Positions 1 through 7,991 of a stretch of DNA of 23,582 nucleotides are shown in pieces (position 1 is the stretch's first letter; each line of letters opens with the position of its first letter). Position numbers and translations under genes: made by a program. The notes under the pieces are model-generated. The model was not told the origin of the DNA, made no database searches, and saw nothing but the letters and a program-made list of their open reading frames with translations. Where the stretch lies: contig JARQWU010000164.1 in NCBI GenBank assembly GCA_040182905.1, positions 1 through 23,582 of the forward strand, given 5' to 3'. Source of the stretch: Barthelona sp. PAP020 (lineage: Eukaryota; Metamonada: BaSk clade).

Positions 1-146
1 AGAAGATTACTGGTATCATTCTTTCTTTAGGTCGTGATGAATTAATCGGTTTAGCTAATAGTGAAGAAGATTTGAAGAACACCATTGAAGAAGCTAAGAC
101 TGCTTGGGAAGGTTATAAACAACAACAGAAACAAGCTTCTGAATAG
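1..146 (+). CDS. Poly(A)-binding protein, C-terminal MLLE domain (partial, 5' end outside window)
   Basis: The frame beginning at base 3 reads 47 codons to a TAG at 144-146. The peptide starts KITGIILSLGRDELIGLANS and matches the MLLE (PABC) domain that ends cytoplasmic poly(A)-binding proteins, whose signature is KITGMLLE followed by a helix and an EA-rich last helix. In the family this domain docks PAM2 peptides of translation and deadenylation factors. Only the C-terminal end is in the window, so the RRM domains cannot be seen, and the HECT ligase UBR5 family, which also carries MLLE, is a less likely alternative because there the domain is not at the very C-terminus. Codons are of the kind favoured by highly expressed genes (GGT, GCT, AAG, ATC), unlike most neighbours. 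The tail after the domain is Gln/Lys rich. Confidence 0.8.
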   Translation, partial: KITGIILSLGRDELIGLANSEEDLKNTIEEAKTAWEGYKQQQKQASE

Positions 147-462
147 AACGCTGATAAACGGGTTTGGATAAATAGGTGTTAGGAAATCATTTTTTTTTTT
201 TAATTTGTCAATGTGAGTTCCGAATAAAGTGTTGGTGAACAAACACAAATGGAAAAAAGAAATTCAATGGAATAGCATATTTATTTCGAATAAAATGGCC
301 CCATGTGAGAAATGATACGATGTAACAATATCCAGAGTGGGAGTTTCCGGCTAAAAACACTAAGACAACGCTTTGAAAAAATGTAACCCAAACGAATTCA
401 TGAAATTTGAAATGTGATATTCTTCAAAAGATGATAAAGCAAAAAACTTAAAAGAACTGTTT
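147..462. other. Convergent spacer with a two-strand AATAAA palindrome
   Basis: This spacer separates two converging genes and holds no convincing ORF. Bases 280-294 read TTTATT-TCG-AATAAA, which presents AATAAA on both strands and so could supply the poly(A) signal of both transcripts. A run of T lies at 188-200. I see no RNA gene. Confidence 0.45.
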
Positions 463-1650
463 CTACAAATCATCTAAATCAAAATTAACTGAGTCCAACA
501 ACTGTTTGATAGGATCATGAGTCATTCTCAAAGAAATATCAGGATTGACAAAACTGTTTATTGAATGCAGCCAAGGTTGAAACAAATTCAAATGGTTTTT
601 CCAAGGAGGAAATGAACTTTCAAATTCCAAAAATTCATTCAATATGGGTTGCAGAAACGAACAATGATTTTCACAAGGAGGATGATATTTGTTGACCAAA
701 ACATTGAAAAAAAAAATTGTTACAAAGGAAATATCTTTTAAGTGTCTGTCAATACTGTTATCGTTTGGATGAAAAACCTGAAATTGATAATTTTTGAACA
801 GCAACCAAAAACTCAAAAGCTTAACAAAGATTCCAAAATATTTCTGTGAAGGTCTGGATAAAATATTAAAAAACAAATTGTAAACGTCAAATTTTTGCAA
901 TTTTTGCAAAAGACTGATGTAAAAAAATTCAAACATTTGAAAGAAAACATTGGAAGATTTAAATAAATTGTGGACTTTAAAAATGTTTGTATAATAACAC
1001 AATAAACAAGAATTTTCAAGACAATCAGTTCTAATAATGTCATTGAAAAAAAAAAAATTTAAAATATTATCAAAAGCTATTGAAGTTTCATATATAGAAT
1101 TCGCAAACGAAAATATAGTCAAAAGAATGTTTAAAAAGAACAAATTTAAGTTATTTTGAGCAATTCTTTTAAAATCAGCTTCAAACAAGATTTCTTTGCT
1201 CAAAATAGATTTGAATAATATTATTAATCCTTCAACCAATACATAATTTTCAAGTAATTTCTTTTTAAGACTTTCTTCAATGTCATCAAAAAATAGTGGA
1301 TTTACATCCATTCCCAAAGATTCAAATCCTTGGTTTAACAAAATTATTAATGAATTAAAAGATACCTCTGTTGTTTGAAAAACGTTCATACAATGATTTA
1401 TTTTCAATTGGATAATTTTAAAAAAGAGTATCCTCGAATAAATGGTCTTAACATTTATTCGTAAGATTTGGTCTAATATACTTGAAATAGTATCATTGTC
1501 ATCAATTAAACTGAAAATTTCAAATGTTAAAGACTGTTCTCTGTTAACACTTTTCAAAAAGATAAATACTCGTTTTTTTGTGGAAGGTTCATCCAAATTT
1601 TGAACATTTTTAGCATAAAAAGCATCTAATTTTGTTTGTTGATTAAACAT
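463..1650 (-). CDS. Hypothetical helical protein
   Basis: A 395-residue protein that I do not recognise. The start is an ATG (1650-1648) and the stop is TAG. It is rich in Leu, Ile, Phe and Asn and looks almost wholly alpha-helical, in a pattern that would suit an armadillo/HEAT-like solenoid. No signal peptide or clear membrane helix is evident, although the stretch around residues 185-215 is very Phe rich. The C-terminal 50 residues are less hydrophobic, contain a Pro-Trp pair, and end acidic (FDLDDL). The gene lies 49 bases downstream of the subtilisin-like gene on the same strand; the gap is mostly a pyrimidine tract on the coding strand, with TCATTTTC about 25 bases before the ATG. Dymeclin-, HID1- or FHIP-like proteins came to mind but no diagnostic motif was found. 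Confidence 0.75.
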   Translation of the reverse strand: MFNQQTKLDAFYAKNVQNLDEPSTKKRVFIFLKSVNREQSLTFEIFSLIDDNDTISSILDQILRINVKTIYSRILFFKIIQLKINHCMNVFQTTEVSFNSLIILLNQGFESLGMDVNPLFFDDIEESLKKKLLENYVLVEGLIILFKSILSKEILFEADFKRIAQNNLNLFFLNILLTIFSFANSIYETSIAFDNILNFFFFNDIIRTDCLENSCLLCYYTNIFKVHNLFKSSNVFFQMFEFFYISLLQKLQKFDVYNLFFNILSRPSQKYFGIFVKLLSFWLLFKNYQFQVFHPNDNSIDRHLKDISFVTIFFFNVLVNKYHPPCENHCSFLQPILNEFLEFESSFPPWKNHLNLFQPWLHSINSFVNPDISLRMTHDPIKQLLDSVNFDLDDL

Positions 1651-1699
1651 ATCATTTTAAAGAAAAAGAAAATGAAAAAGAAATAAAAAAAAAAACAGA

Positions 1700-2788
1700 C
1701 TATTTATACATAACTAATTCATTATCACACTTAATGGTGACGATAAAACCTTGATTAATATTATATTTTTTGTTTCCAACAAAAATTTTAATGAACGTAT
1801 CAAAAAAACACTCCATTGATGAATCAAAATAAACATTTACAACACCGACACCCAACAAGAAGTCATCAAAAATGATACTTACATTTTCATCAAAATTTTC
1901 ATTTTCCATGATGAAATATCCATGAAAATAACATCTTTCAATCAAAGTGCAAACAAATTTAATTTTTAAGAAACGTTCAGAAAAAGAAAAAATTTTTGGA
2001 AAATATTCAATTGAAGGTGAAAAAAAATACTGCAAATTCTCTTTTAAAATTAAATTGTTATTTCCAATTGATGACAACAACAAAAATTGATATACTATAG
2101 AAATTAGACTGCAATTCCAACTTAAAATCGCTTGATTCATTTGTAAAAAGTCATAAATGTAACCTGAACACATTGACAAACTCCCTGAAGTAAAATGAAG
2201 ATTCAAAGGTTGCAAACAAAGAAAGTCAGCATTAAATTGAAAGTCAAGCTCATAAGTTTCTTCAAAATAATATCCAAAACTTATTACAGTTTGAAAATTT
2301 GCAGGGAAAGTTAAAAAATTTTTTGTCCCAATAGATGAAACAATAACACTATTCATTCCTTGAAATTTTGCTATCATTTCTGAATCAAATCTAGAAGTCT
2401 TTATGCCTCCCGCAAAAATTAATAAATTCACAGAACTGTTTTGCTTTAAGATATTGACGAATCTTAAACCAGAAAAGAAAAGATCATTCAAATTTTTTTG
2501 GTAATAATAATCGTTATATAAATTAATTAAAAATAAATTTCCGTAAAAAGTCAAATAATGAGAAGTTGCATCCAAAAACTCATTTGCAACTAAGAATCCA
2601 TGATTAGAAAAGACATTATTATTGTTATCTTTCACATTAATGAGCTCGTACTTGCAAATTAATGGATTTAAATGGTCCAAATACTGAGAATTAAAATTAT
2701 CCAAAATGAAAATTGATATCTTATCATTATTTCCAGTTCCAAATGTGAAAAGTAACAATAATAATAAATAAAATGCGCTTAATTTCAC
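1700..2788 (-). CDS. Divergent subtilisin-like (S8) secreted protein, probably degenerate
   Basis: The 362-residue frame opens with a signal peptide (residues 1-19, run of six Leu). Subtilisin landmarks then follow in order: Asp30 in FILDNF, His63 in SNHGFLVA (33 residues later; 32 in subtilisin), an oxyanion-hole region near 154-157 (IGTKN), a TFPANFQTVISFG segment at 160-172 that mirrors the family's YPA...VIAVGA strand, and Ser205 in SLSMCSG where the family has GTSMASP. The Gly and Pro flanking the catalytic Ser are lost, and there is no inhibitor propeptide. S8 enzymes are secreted or lysosomal serine peptidases; activity here is uncertain. The first available codon is GTG. The only nearby ATG (2799-2797) is one base out of frame and runs into TGA after four codons, so the start is either non-ATG, misassembled or mutated. 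The next in-frame Met is residue 138, too late to be the start. Stop is TAG. Confidence 0.62.
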   Translation of the reverse strand: MKLSAFYLLLLLLFTFGTGNNDKISIFILDNFNSQYLDHLNPLICKYELINVKDNNNNVFSNHGFLVANEFLDATSHYLTFYGNLFLINLYNDYYYQKNLNDLFFSGLRFVNILKQNSSVNLLIFAGGIKTSRFDSEMIAKFQGMNSVIVSSIGTKNFLTFPANFQTVISFGYYFEETYELDFQFNADFLCLQPLNLHFTSGSLSMCSGYIYDFLQMNQAILSWNCSLISIVYQFLLLSSIGNNNLILKENLQYFFSPSIEYFPKIFSFSERFLKIKFVCTLIERCYFHGYFIMENENFDENVSIIFDDFLLGVGVVNVYFDSSMECFFDTFIKIFVGNKKYNINQGFIVTIKCDNELVMYK

Positions 2789-2880
2789 TTTCTTAACATG
2801 AATGAATGAATAACATTGAAGAATAGGTATTCAAATTTTTTGTTTTTGATTTTTGTTTTTCACGAACTTAAATCAAAATT
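2789..2880. promoter_or_regulatory. Divergent promoter region
   Basis: Ninety-two bases separate the starts of the subtilisin-like gene (-) and the coiled-coil gene (+), so both promoters must lie here or inside the genes. The plus-strand gene has TCAAAATT (2873-2880) directly against its ATG; the same octamer lies two bases before the ATG of the NOT2-domain gene. The minus-strand side carries a TCATTCATTCATG run. No TATA box is evident. Confidence 0.35.
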
Positions 2881-4347
2881 ATGAACATAACACGAACAAT
2901 TAGCATGAATAACTCGAATTATAGTGCATATTCTCCAAATCAAAAAAATTCTTTGATGCGTAAAACGTCATTTCAAAGTAGGAAAGGTAGTAATGGAAAT
3001 TTTGAAATGGCACAAAGAAATAATTATGAAGAAACGATTAAAGCTTTGGAGAATGAAAAGAATCAATTGCAATTAAGATTATCTCATCAAAATGAAACGT
3101 TTACAGAAGAAAAAAAAGCACTACAGAAACAAATTGATGATTTAGTGAATCAAAGAACAGAATTGATGAAAAAAAGTGCATTATTTTCCAGATTACAAAA
3201 TGAAATTATTAATTTACATTTAGAATTTCAAGATAGAACATTAGAAGAAGATACATCAATTATAGATGTTAATCAAGAACGAAAAACTTTGGAGAAAATT
3301 TCCCCCTTAACTGTTTTAGATTACTGTCGAGCGAATCTCAGAATTTTATTGACTTTTAAAGAAGATTTTGAGGTTGAATTGCACAGTAGAAGTGATAAAC
3401 GAGCGTCAATGTTTGATGAAACAAAGAAAAAGTATCAAAAGGAAATTACTCAGTTGAAAGACAAATTCAGAACATGTTCAAGTGATTGCGAAAAATTAAA
3501 GACCCAATTTTTGAATGAAAAAGAAAATGCAAAAAAAGCAGATAACACCATTGTAGAACTTGAGCATAAATTTTTAATTGAAAAACAGCTGCATTCAAAG
3601 GAAGTCTTTGACCTAAGAAATGAAATCATCGAAAAGAATTTGGAAATTTCGGAACTTAAGAAAGTCATGTCCAGCGCAGAAATAAAAAGCAGGCAAATTG
3701 AGAAATTAGAATCAGAGTTAGGTAATGCACATGCCGATCATCGAACAAACCTTACCAAATTTGAAAATGAAACGAGAGGATTAATTCAACAGATTAATGA
3801 AGAGAGTAGACGCACTCAAATATTACAATTAGAAAATGAGAAATTGGAAGAAATTATAAAGAAGAAAGATGCTTTGTTGCTATCATACAAGCGAAATATT
3901 AGTGTTAATTTGAAAGATTCTTTGGAAGCAGAATTGATAAAAACAAAGACTCAATTGAATCAAACACATGAAAAAGTTGAAGAATTGGAAACAAATTTGA
4001 GAAAAAGTAAAAGGGCAAATATGACCATGGCAGAAAAGAATCTTAGAATGAAAGCGGAATATGACAAGTTGCAAAATTCTAAAAAAACTAAATCAAGTGT
4101 TAAAGCAGTACATATCAAACAATTGGAAGCTGCTCTCATTGAAAATGATGCACTAAAGAATTCTTTAGTAAATCAAAAGAAAGAAAGGGAGGAATTGATT
4201 GAAAAAGTAAGACAAGTCACTGCAAATACAAGTAATAACTTGGTTGCTCAACATTCAAGAAAATTGGAAAGAGATAGAGTTCAAAAACAGTTTCAGAAAC
4301 TGAAAACAAATGCAGAAGTTGCTTTGGCCGGTAATTACATCGAATAA
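2881..4347 (+). CDS. Coiled-coil protein of unknown function
   Basis: A 488-residue protein from an ATG at 2881. Residues 1-45 are Ser/Asn/Arg-rich and probably disordered. From about residue 48 to 475 the sequence is Glu/Lys/Leu-rich with heptad spacing, interrupted by a less charged stretch near 100-165 (ISPLTVLDYCRANLRILL) that could be a small helical domain. Such proteins in protists are often cytoskeletal or flagellar, but nothing here fixes a role. No membrane helix, motor or nucleotide-binding motif was seen. It is divergently transcribed from the subtilisin-like gene. Confidence 0.8.
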   Translation: MNITRTISMNNSNYSAYSPNQKNSLMRKTSFQSRKGSNGNFEMAQRNNYEETIKALENEKNQLQLRLSHQNETFTEEKKALQKQIDDLVNQRTELMKKSALFSRLQNEIINLHLEFQDRTLEEDTSIIDVNQERKTLEKISPLTVLDYCRANLRILLTFKEDFEVELHSRSDKRASMFDETKKKYQKEITQLKDKFRTCSSDCEKLKTQFLNEKENAKKADNTIVELEHKFLIEKQLHSKEVFDLRNEIIEKNLEISELKKVMSSAEIKSRQIEKLESELGNAHADHRTNLTKFENETRGLIQQINEESRRTQILQLENEKLEEIIKKKDALLLSYKRNISVNLKDSLEAELIKTKTQLNQTHEKVEELETNLRKSKRANMTMAEKNLRMKAEYDKLQNSKKTKSSVKAVHIKQLEAALIENDALKNSLVNQKKEREELIEKVRQVTANTSNNLVAQHSRKLERDRVQKQFQKLKTNAEVALAGNYIE

Positions 4348-4684
4348 TCAACCAAATCTTTTTTGTTATTTTGTCAGTATCATGTATATTTGTTGTATTT
4401 GACTGTTATTTTGTCTCATGTTTTTTATTGTATTTTTTTTTTATTCCCTCACACATTTCTTTTATAAATAGCTTTTACATTTTTTTAGATGATTTAAGCT
4501 TTTTCACAATTGTTTAAAAATATATTTCTAAATGAATAAACTTTTTGATAGAAAATTTTCATTCAACCCAAACTGTTGATTGCAACACGTAACCTTTTTA
4601 TTTTCAATAATTCAAATCGAATAATATTTGAGATAAATGATTAAAATTTCGTTTTAAATTATTTTTTATAATTATTTTTGTTAA
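4348..4684. other. Spacer with a repeated U-rich element
   Basis: No ORF is supported. Two copies of TGTTATTTTGTC (4364-4375 and 4404-4415) lie within 70 bases of the coiled-coil stop codon, with a TGTATATT between them that resembles a Pumilio site. These may be 3' UTR elements. The rest is AT-rich, and an AATAAA lies near 4533-4540. The end of the spacer would contain the promoter of the prefoldin gene. Confidence 0.35.
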
Positions 4685-5299
4685 ATGGCCACTCTACCCA
4701 AATTTCCGGGAACAAGACACTTTCCATCTAGTCCTAGAGGAATCCCTGCGATGTTTTTTATAGTATGAAACCAATTTTGTAATAAGCCTATATACTAATG
4801 TTTAAAGGAAAATATGGACAAATTTATGGAATCACAGGACAATGGAGATTCGGTTTTAGCTAAATTAAATCAAAACAAAAACCAATATCAAAAATCGGAA
4901 GTTGACCATCTTCAAAAATTGGGTGATTTCTCCGCCCAACAAAGAGAATTAGAAATGAATCTTAGAACAATCAATCAAATTGAGGAATTAACTGAGGAAA
5001 ACAAAGATTACAAAACTGTCTTTTCTCTAGGTGATACTGTTATGGCTCATGCTGTTATTCCAAAAAATACCGATCATTGTTATGTTTGGTTAGATTCCAA
5101 AACTTGTATTGAATTAAATTTTGACGAAGCCAGAGATTTATTCCAAAAGCAACTTGAAAAGACCAAAAATCACATCAAAGAAGTCAACGAAGATTTAGAT
5201 TTCCTCAAGAGACAAATTACCATATGTGAAGTCTCTTATTTCCGTGTGTATAACTGGACAGTTTTAAGAGCCAGACAATCTGGAAAGCAGAAAAAATGA
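4685..5299 (+). CDS. Prefoldin subunit 3 (VBP1-like), two exons: 4685-4762 and 4808-5299
   Basis: Prefoldin is the hexameric co-chaperone that hands nascent actin and tubulin to the CCT chaperonin; subunit 3 is one of its two alpha-type subunits. Exon 2 has the family's N-terminal helix, a beta region with TVFSLGDTVMAHAVIP and the C-terminal helix ending EDLDFLKRQ...FRVYNW, close to human VBP1 (EEDLDFLRDQ...RVYNW). Human VBP1 has GIPEAVFVEDVDSFM near its N-terminus. Exon 1 ends RGIPAMFFI and exon 2 begins ENMDKFME, so splicing rebuilds exactly this motif. Exon 1 has its own ATG with an in-frame TAA directly before it (4682-4684). The spliced protein is 189 residues, near the human 197. Reading only from the ATG at 4814 would lose 28 residues. 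Stop is TGA. Confidence 0.9.
4763..4807 (+). other. 45-nt spliceosomal intron in prefoldin 3
   Basis: The intron begins GTATGA and ends TTTAAAG. A branch-site-like ACTAAT (4794-4799, inside TATACTAAT) lies nine bases before the terminal AG. It falls between codons (phase 0). If retained, translation would stop at the TGA three bases into it (ATA GTA TGA), leaving a 27-residue peptide. The evidence is the homology restored across the junction; there is no transcript evidence in hand. Confidence 0.83.
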
Positions 5300-5599
5300 G
5301 AACAACGAATAACATAAACGCAGTTTTTTCTTTTTTATCCCCAAAGCACCAAATGAAAAAAAAAAAAAAAGTCCATTATTTATATGTACAAAGAATAAAT
5401 AGAAAAAGAAAAGAAAACGAGAAAACTGAAGATGTTTTCTCATTTTAACTGTGTAAATAGGGACTCACGGATATTGCGTTCTCTGGATGGAGATGAGAAT
5501 ACAACATAAAAGACTACAGCAAAAGGGAAAAATGAATGCACAATCAAACATTTGACACGTGAAAAATGAACAAAACCAGGATTGAAAGCTCTGAAACTT
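5300..5599. other. Convergent spacer
   Basis: Spacer of 300 bases between the prefoldin and phosphodiesterase genes. It has a run of A at 5356-5370 and an AATAAA at 5394-5399 that could serve the prefoldin transcript. No gene is seen. Confidence 0.35.
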
Positions 5600-7654
5600 C
5601 TACATGTTGTTTGCCTCGATTTCATAAAATCTCTTATTTGTTTTCAAGTCATCCAGAATTCTCATTTTATCACCATTTGGCAGAACAGATACCAAAGCGC
5701 TGACTGCTGGTTCTGTTGCAAACTTGATAAAGTTGAACTGACACTTGGCCAATTGAGGTTTGGAACGATCACAAAAGGCTGAAAGGGGGAGATTTTGAGA
5801 TTTTTCCAAATCACCTTGGCGATAAAATTCATTCATGACTGCATTCGCCCATTGTAGCGCAATGGCTTTTGGTCTTGCGGGATTTGAAACATCGGATGTC
5901 TTTAAAATCATGAGAAGAATCAATTTTCTGTCTTCTGCAATGTTGAAGTCAAATCCTGCATCTGAATTCACTTTTGCATTAAACTGGGTCATGATACGAT
6001 AGTGGTCCTTCAAATCGGTGGCAAGAACAAAGTCAATAACAAGCGAACGGAAAAGTTGTTGATTTTCTGGGCTTAACTCATTGATGATATTAAACTGGCT
6101 GTTCAACATCATTTGCCATGCAGAAGACATGTGATGGTTCTCCAAAATAGCCTTGTCGTTGTATAACAACGCAAGTTGAGTTTGTGAATTGATATGGAAC
6201 ACGTTGGAGGTTCCTGGATGTCCAAAGTCATGAATGAACGCTGCAAAAAACAGTGCAAAGATTTCCAGATCAGTCAAAAACGGCTCCAATCCACCAGCAC
6301 TGATAAAATAGTGACATGCCTGAGTCACGTCAAGTGCATGAACATTGTTGTGGTAGGGATTTTTTTCAACAGGTCGGTAGCCATGTTCAATCAAATTTAA
6401 CAGACTTCTCAGTGTGTCCTCCTTTATGTTGAACTTCGCCGGTATGTCGTACTTCAGGCAGATAACATATGAAAGAATTGTCATAGGCCTTGAAAATTGC
6501 CTTGCAAAGGTAAAAGAATCGAAATTCCAAGATTCCATGAGGTCCATGACTTTGGCAAACTGATTTGTCTGTTGCGGCTGCATAATGCGACTTACTCGTG
6601 AAATAAGAGTCGCTTTTGGAATAGAAGACCTGGTGCGGTCAACTTCAATCGGAGTGGAAGGTCTTGAACTGGAATTGCTGATAGATGTCCCCCTGATAAC
6701 ATCTGTCCGGAATATTTCTGTAAACCAGTCATTGATTTCGTGATCAATATCGTTGTTCTCCTCCAACATAATCTGTGGTGTGAATAAACGAGTTGTGGAA
6801 CTCAATTCAGCACTGATATTATCTAAAATTACTCTATTTTCATTTGTGATGGATGGATCTTGTCTCAGCTCGCTTAACTTCTTTATGATTCTGCCCAATG
6901 GAGTATTAACATCATCAGAACTGTTGGTATCTCTACTAAACAATTTCTTTTGCAAAGTTTGATTCTGCTTCTGTAAATTTGTAACCGCACGTTCACTGGT
7001 GAGTATTTTTAATATATAGGTCTTCACAAACTGTTGCATGTTCAAAAAAAGCAACCCCAAAATAAATACAGAACACAGGTTGGACGTCGCAACCTCCGCC
7101 GATATCGGAGTGGTGAGCGGAATTCCCTTCCAGAAGGAGGAAAAATCACTACTGGTATCGTTGTAAAAAAAAGTCATGAATGTCAACAGAATAATGTAGA
7201 TGAAGTTATATAAAAACATAAAAGTGACCAATCTCTGTCTTAAATCAGGATCTCCCGTCTGTAAAGAAACGATAATAATACCACAAAAGAATACATAATA
7301 TATTTGAGCGTGCGCTTCTCGGGAAGCTATTATCGCAACACAAAAAGGTACTAATGACGATAAAAGGAACCACGATGAATACTTCTCCTGTCTAAAAAAC
7401 ATGTCGGAAACACATGATATTACCAAAGTCACAAACATGTATGGAAGAACAAAACTAAATCGAATATTCGGTGCAAGCAAGGTTATTTCTGATACAATTA
7501 TCAAAAAACATATCAAAAAATGCACAAGAATCATTTGTGAAACAATGGAACCTTGAATAAATTGAGTGTGTTTCGTCTTGTTATTCAATTTGGTTTGATT
7601 ATCCAAATGTAAAGCAGACATCTGCAACGACAATGTTGATTCGGAAGGATGCAT
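5600..7654 (-). CDS. Membrane class I cyclic nucleotide phosphodiesterase
   Basis: This enzyme should hydrolyse cAMP and/or cGMP to the 5'-monophosphate. Numbering from the ATG at 7654: about six membrane helices lie between residues 35 and 215, followed by a short coiled coil (218-240), a Ser-rich linker, and the HD-type catalytic domain from about 380 to 680. The metal-binding signature is complete: HNNVHA (435-440), HDFGHPG (475-481), and the Asp of KTSDVSN (588). The purine-clamping Gln is Q639 in KCQFNFI. The start is not certain: an in-frame ATG at 7720 would add 22 residues. I prefer 7654 because the extra stretch is not family-like and ATTCATTTG lies just upstream. There is no GAF or other regulatory domain. 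A FIST-cyclase-domain gene lies about 2.3 kb away, which may be chance. Base composition is somewhat richer in G+C than neighbours. Stop is TAG. Confidence 0.92.
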   Translation of the reverse strand: MHPSESTLSLQMSALHLDNQTKLNNKTKHTQFIQGSIVSQMILVHFLICFLIIVSEITLLAPNIRFSFVLPYMFVTLVISCVSDMFFRQEKYSSWFLLSSLVPFCVAIIASREAHAQIYYVFFCGIIIVSLQTGDPDLRQRLVTFMFLYNFIYIILLTFMTFFYNDTSSDFSSFWKGIPLTTPISAEVATSNLCSVFILGLLFLNMQQFVKTYILKILTSERAVTNLQKQNQTLQKKLFSRDTNSSDDVNTPLGRIIKKLSELRQDPSITNENRVILDNISAELSSTTRLFTPQIMLEENNDIDHEINDWFTEIFRTDVIRGTSISNSSSRPSTPIEVDRTRSSIPKATLISRVSRIMQPQQTNQFAKVMDLMESWNFDSFTFARQFSRPMTILSYVICLKYDIPAKFNIKEDTLRSLLNLIEHGYRPVEKNPYHNNVHALDVTQACHYFISAGGLEPFLTDLEIFALFFAAFIHDFGHPGTSNVFHINSQTQLALLYNDKAILENHHMSSAWQMMLNSQFNIINELSPENQQLFRSLVIDFVLATDLKDHYRIMTQFNAKVNSDAGFDFNIAEDRKLILLMILKTSDVSNPARPKAIALQWANAVMNEFYRQGDLEKSQNLPLSAFCDRSKPQLAKCQFNFIKFATEPAVSALVSVLPNGDKMRILDDLKTNKRFYEIEANNM

Positions 7655-7991
7655 GGAGTAACAAAACAAATGAATTTGAACCAAAAATATTTTTTTTCTC
7701 CAGAAATACAAATTGTTCATTATTATTTTCGCGTTTGATAATATTTGAAGCAAATGTAACAATTAAATATCAAGGATTTATATTTTTTAAAAAGTTGATT
7801 GTGTTTCATTTGTTGTGTTCACTATTGAGTTAACACATGTATAAATAATCCAAAAAAAATGTATAAATATATTAATTTACTCCTTTAATTTTAAATGCTT
7901 TGTCAAAGCTTTTTTTTAACAAACAGGAATCAAAAAGTAAGAAAATTAATGGCTTTTTGACATCATACAATATGAAATTTACTTCTTGGAA
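7655..7991. promoter_or_regulatory. Divergent spacer between the phosphodiesterase and RFC1 genes
   Basis: Two divergent genes share this 337-base region, so it should hold both promoters. I see TTTTTGACA (7935-7943) about 50 bases before the RFC1 ATG and a T-rich run near 7910. No RNA gene or confident core element was found. Part of it (7655-7720) may be coding if the longer phosphodiesterase start is used. Confidence 0.35.

Noticed and set aside
7655-7762. Longer N-terminus for the phosphodiesterase from a TTG codon
   Set aside because: TTG start is unlikely; an ATG at 7720 remains possible but adds residues unlike the family.
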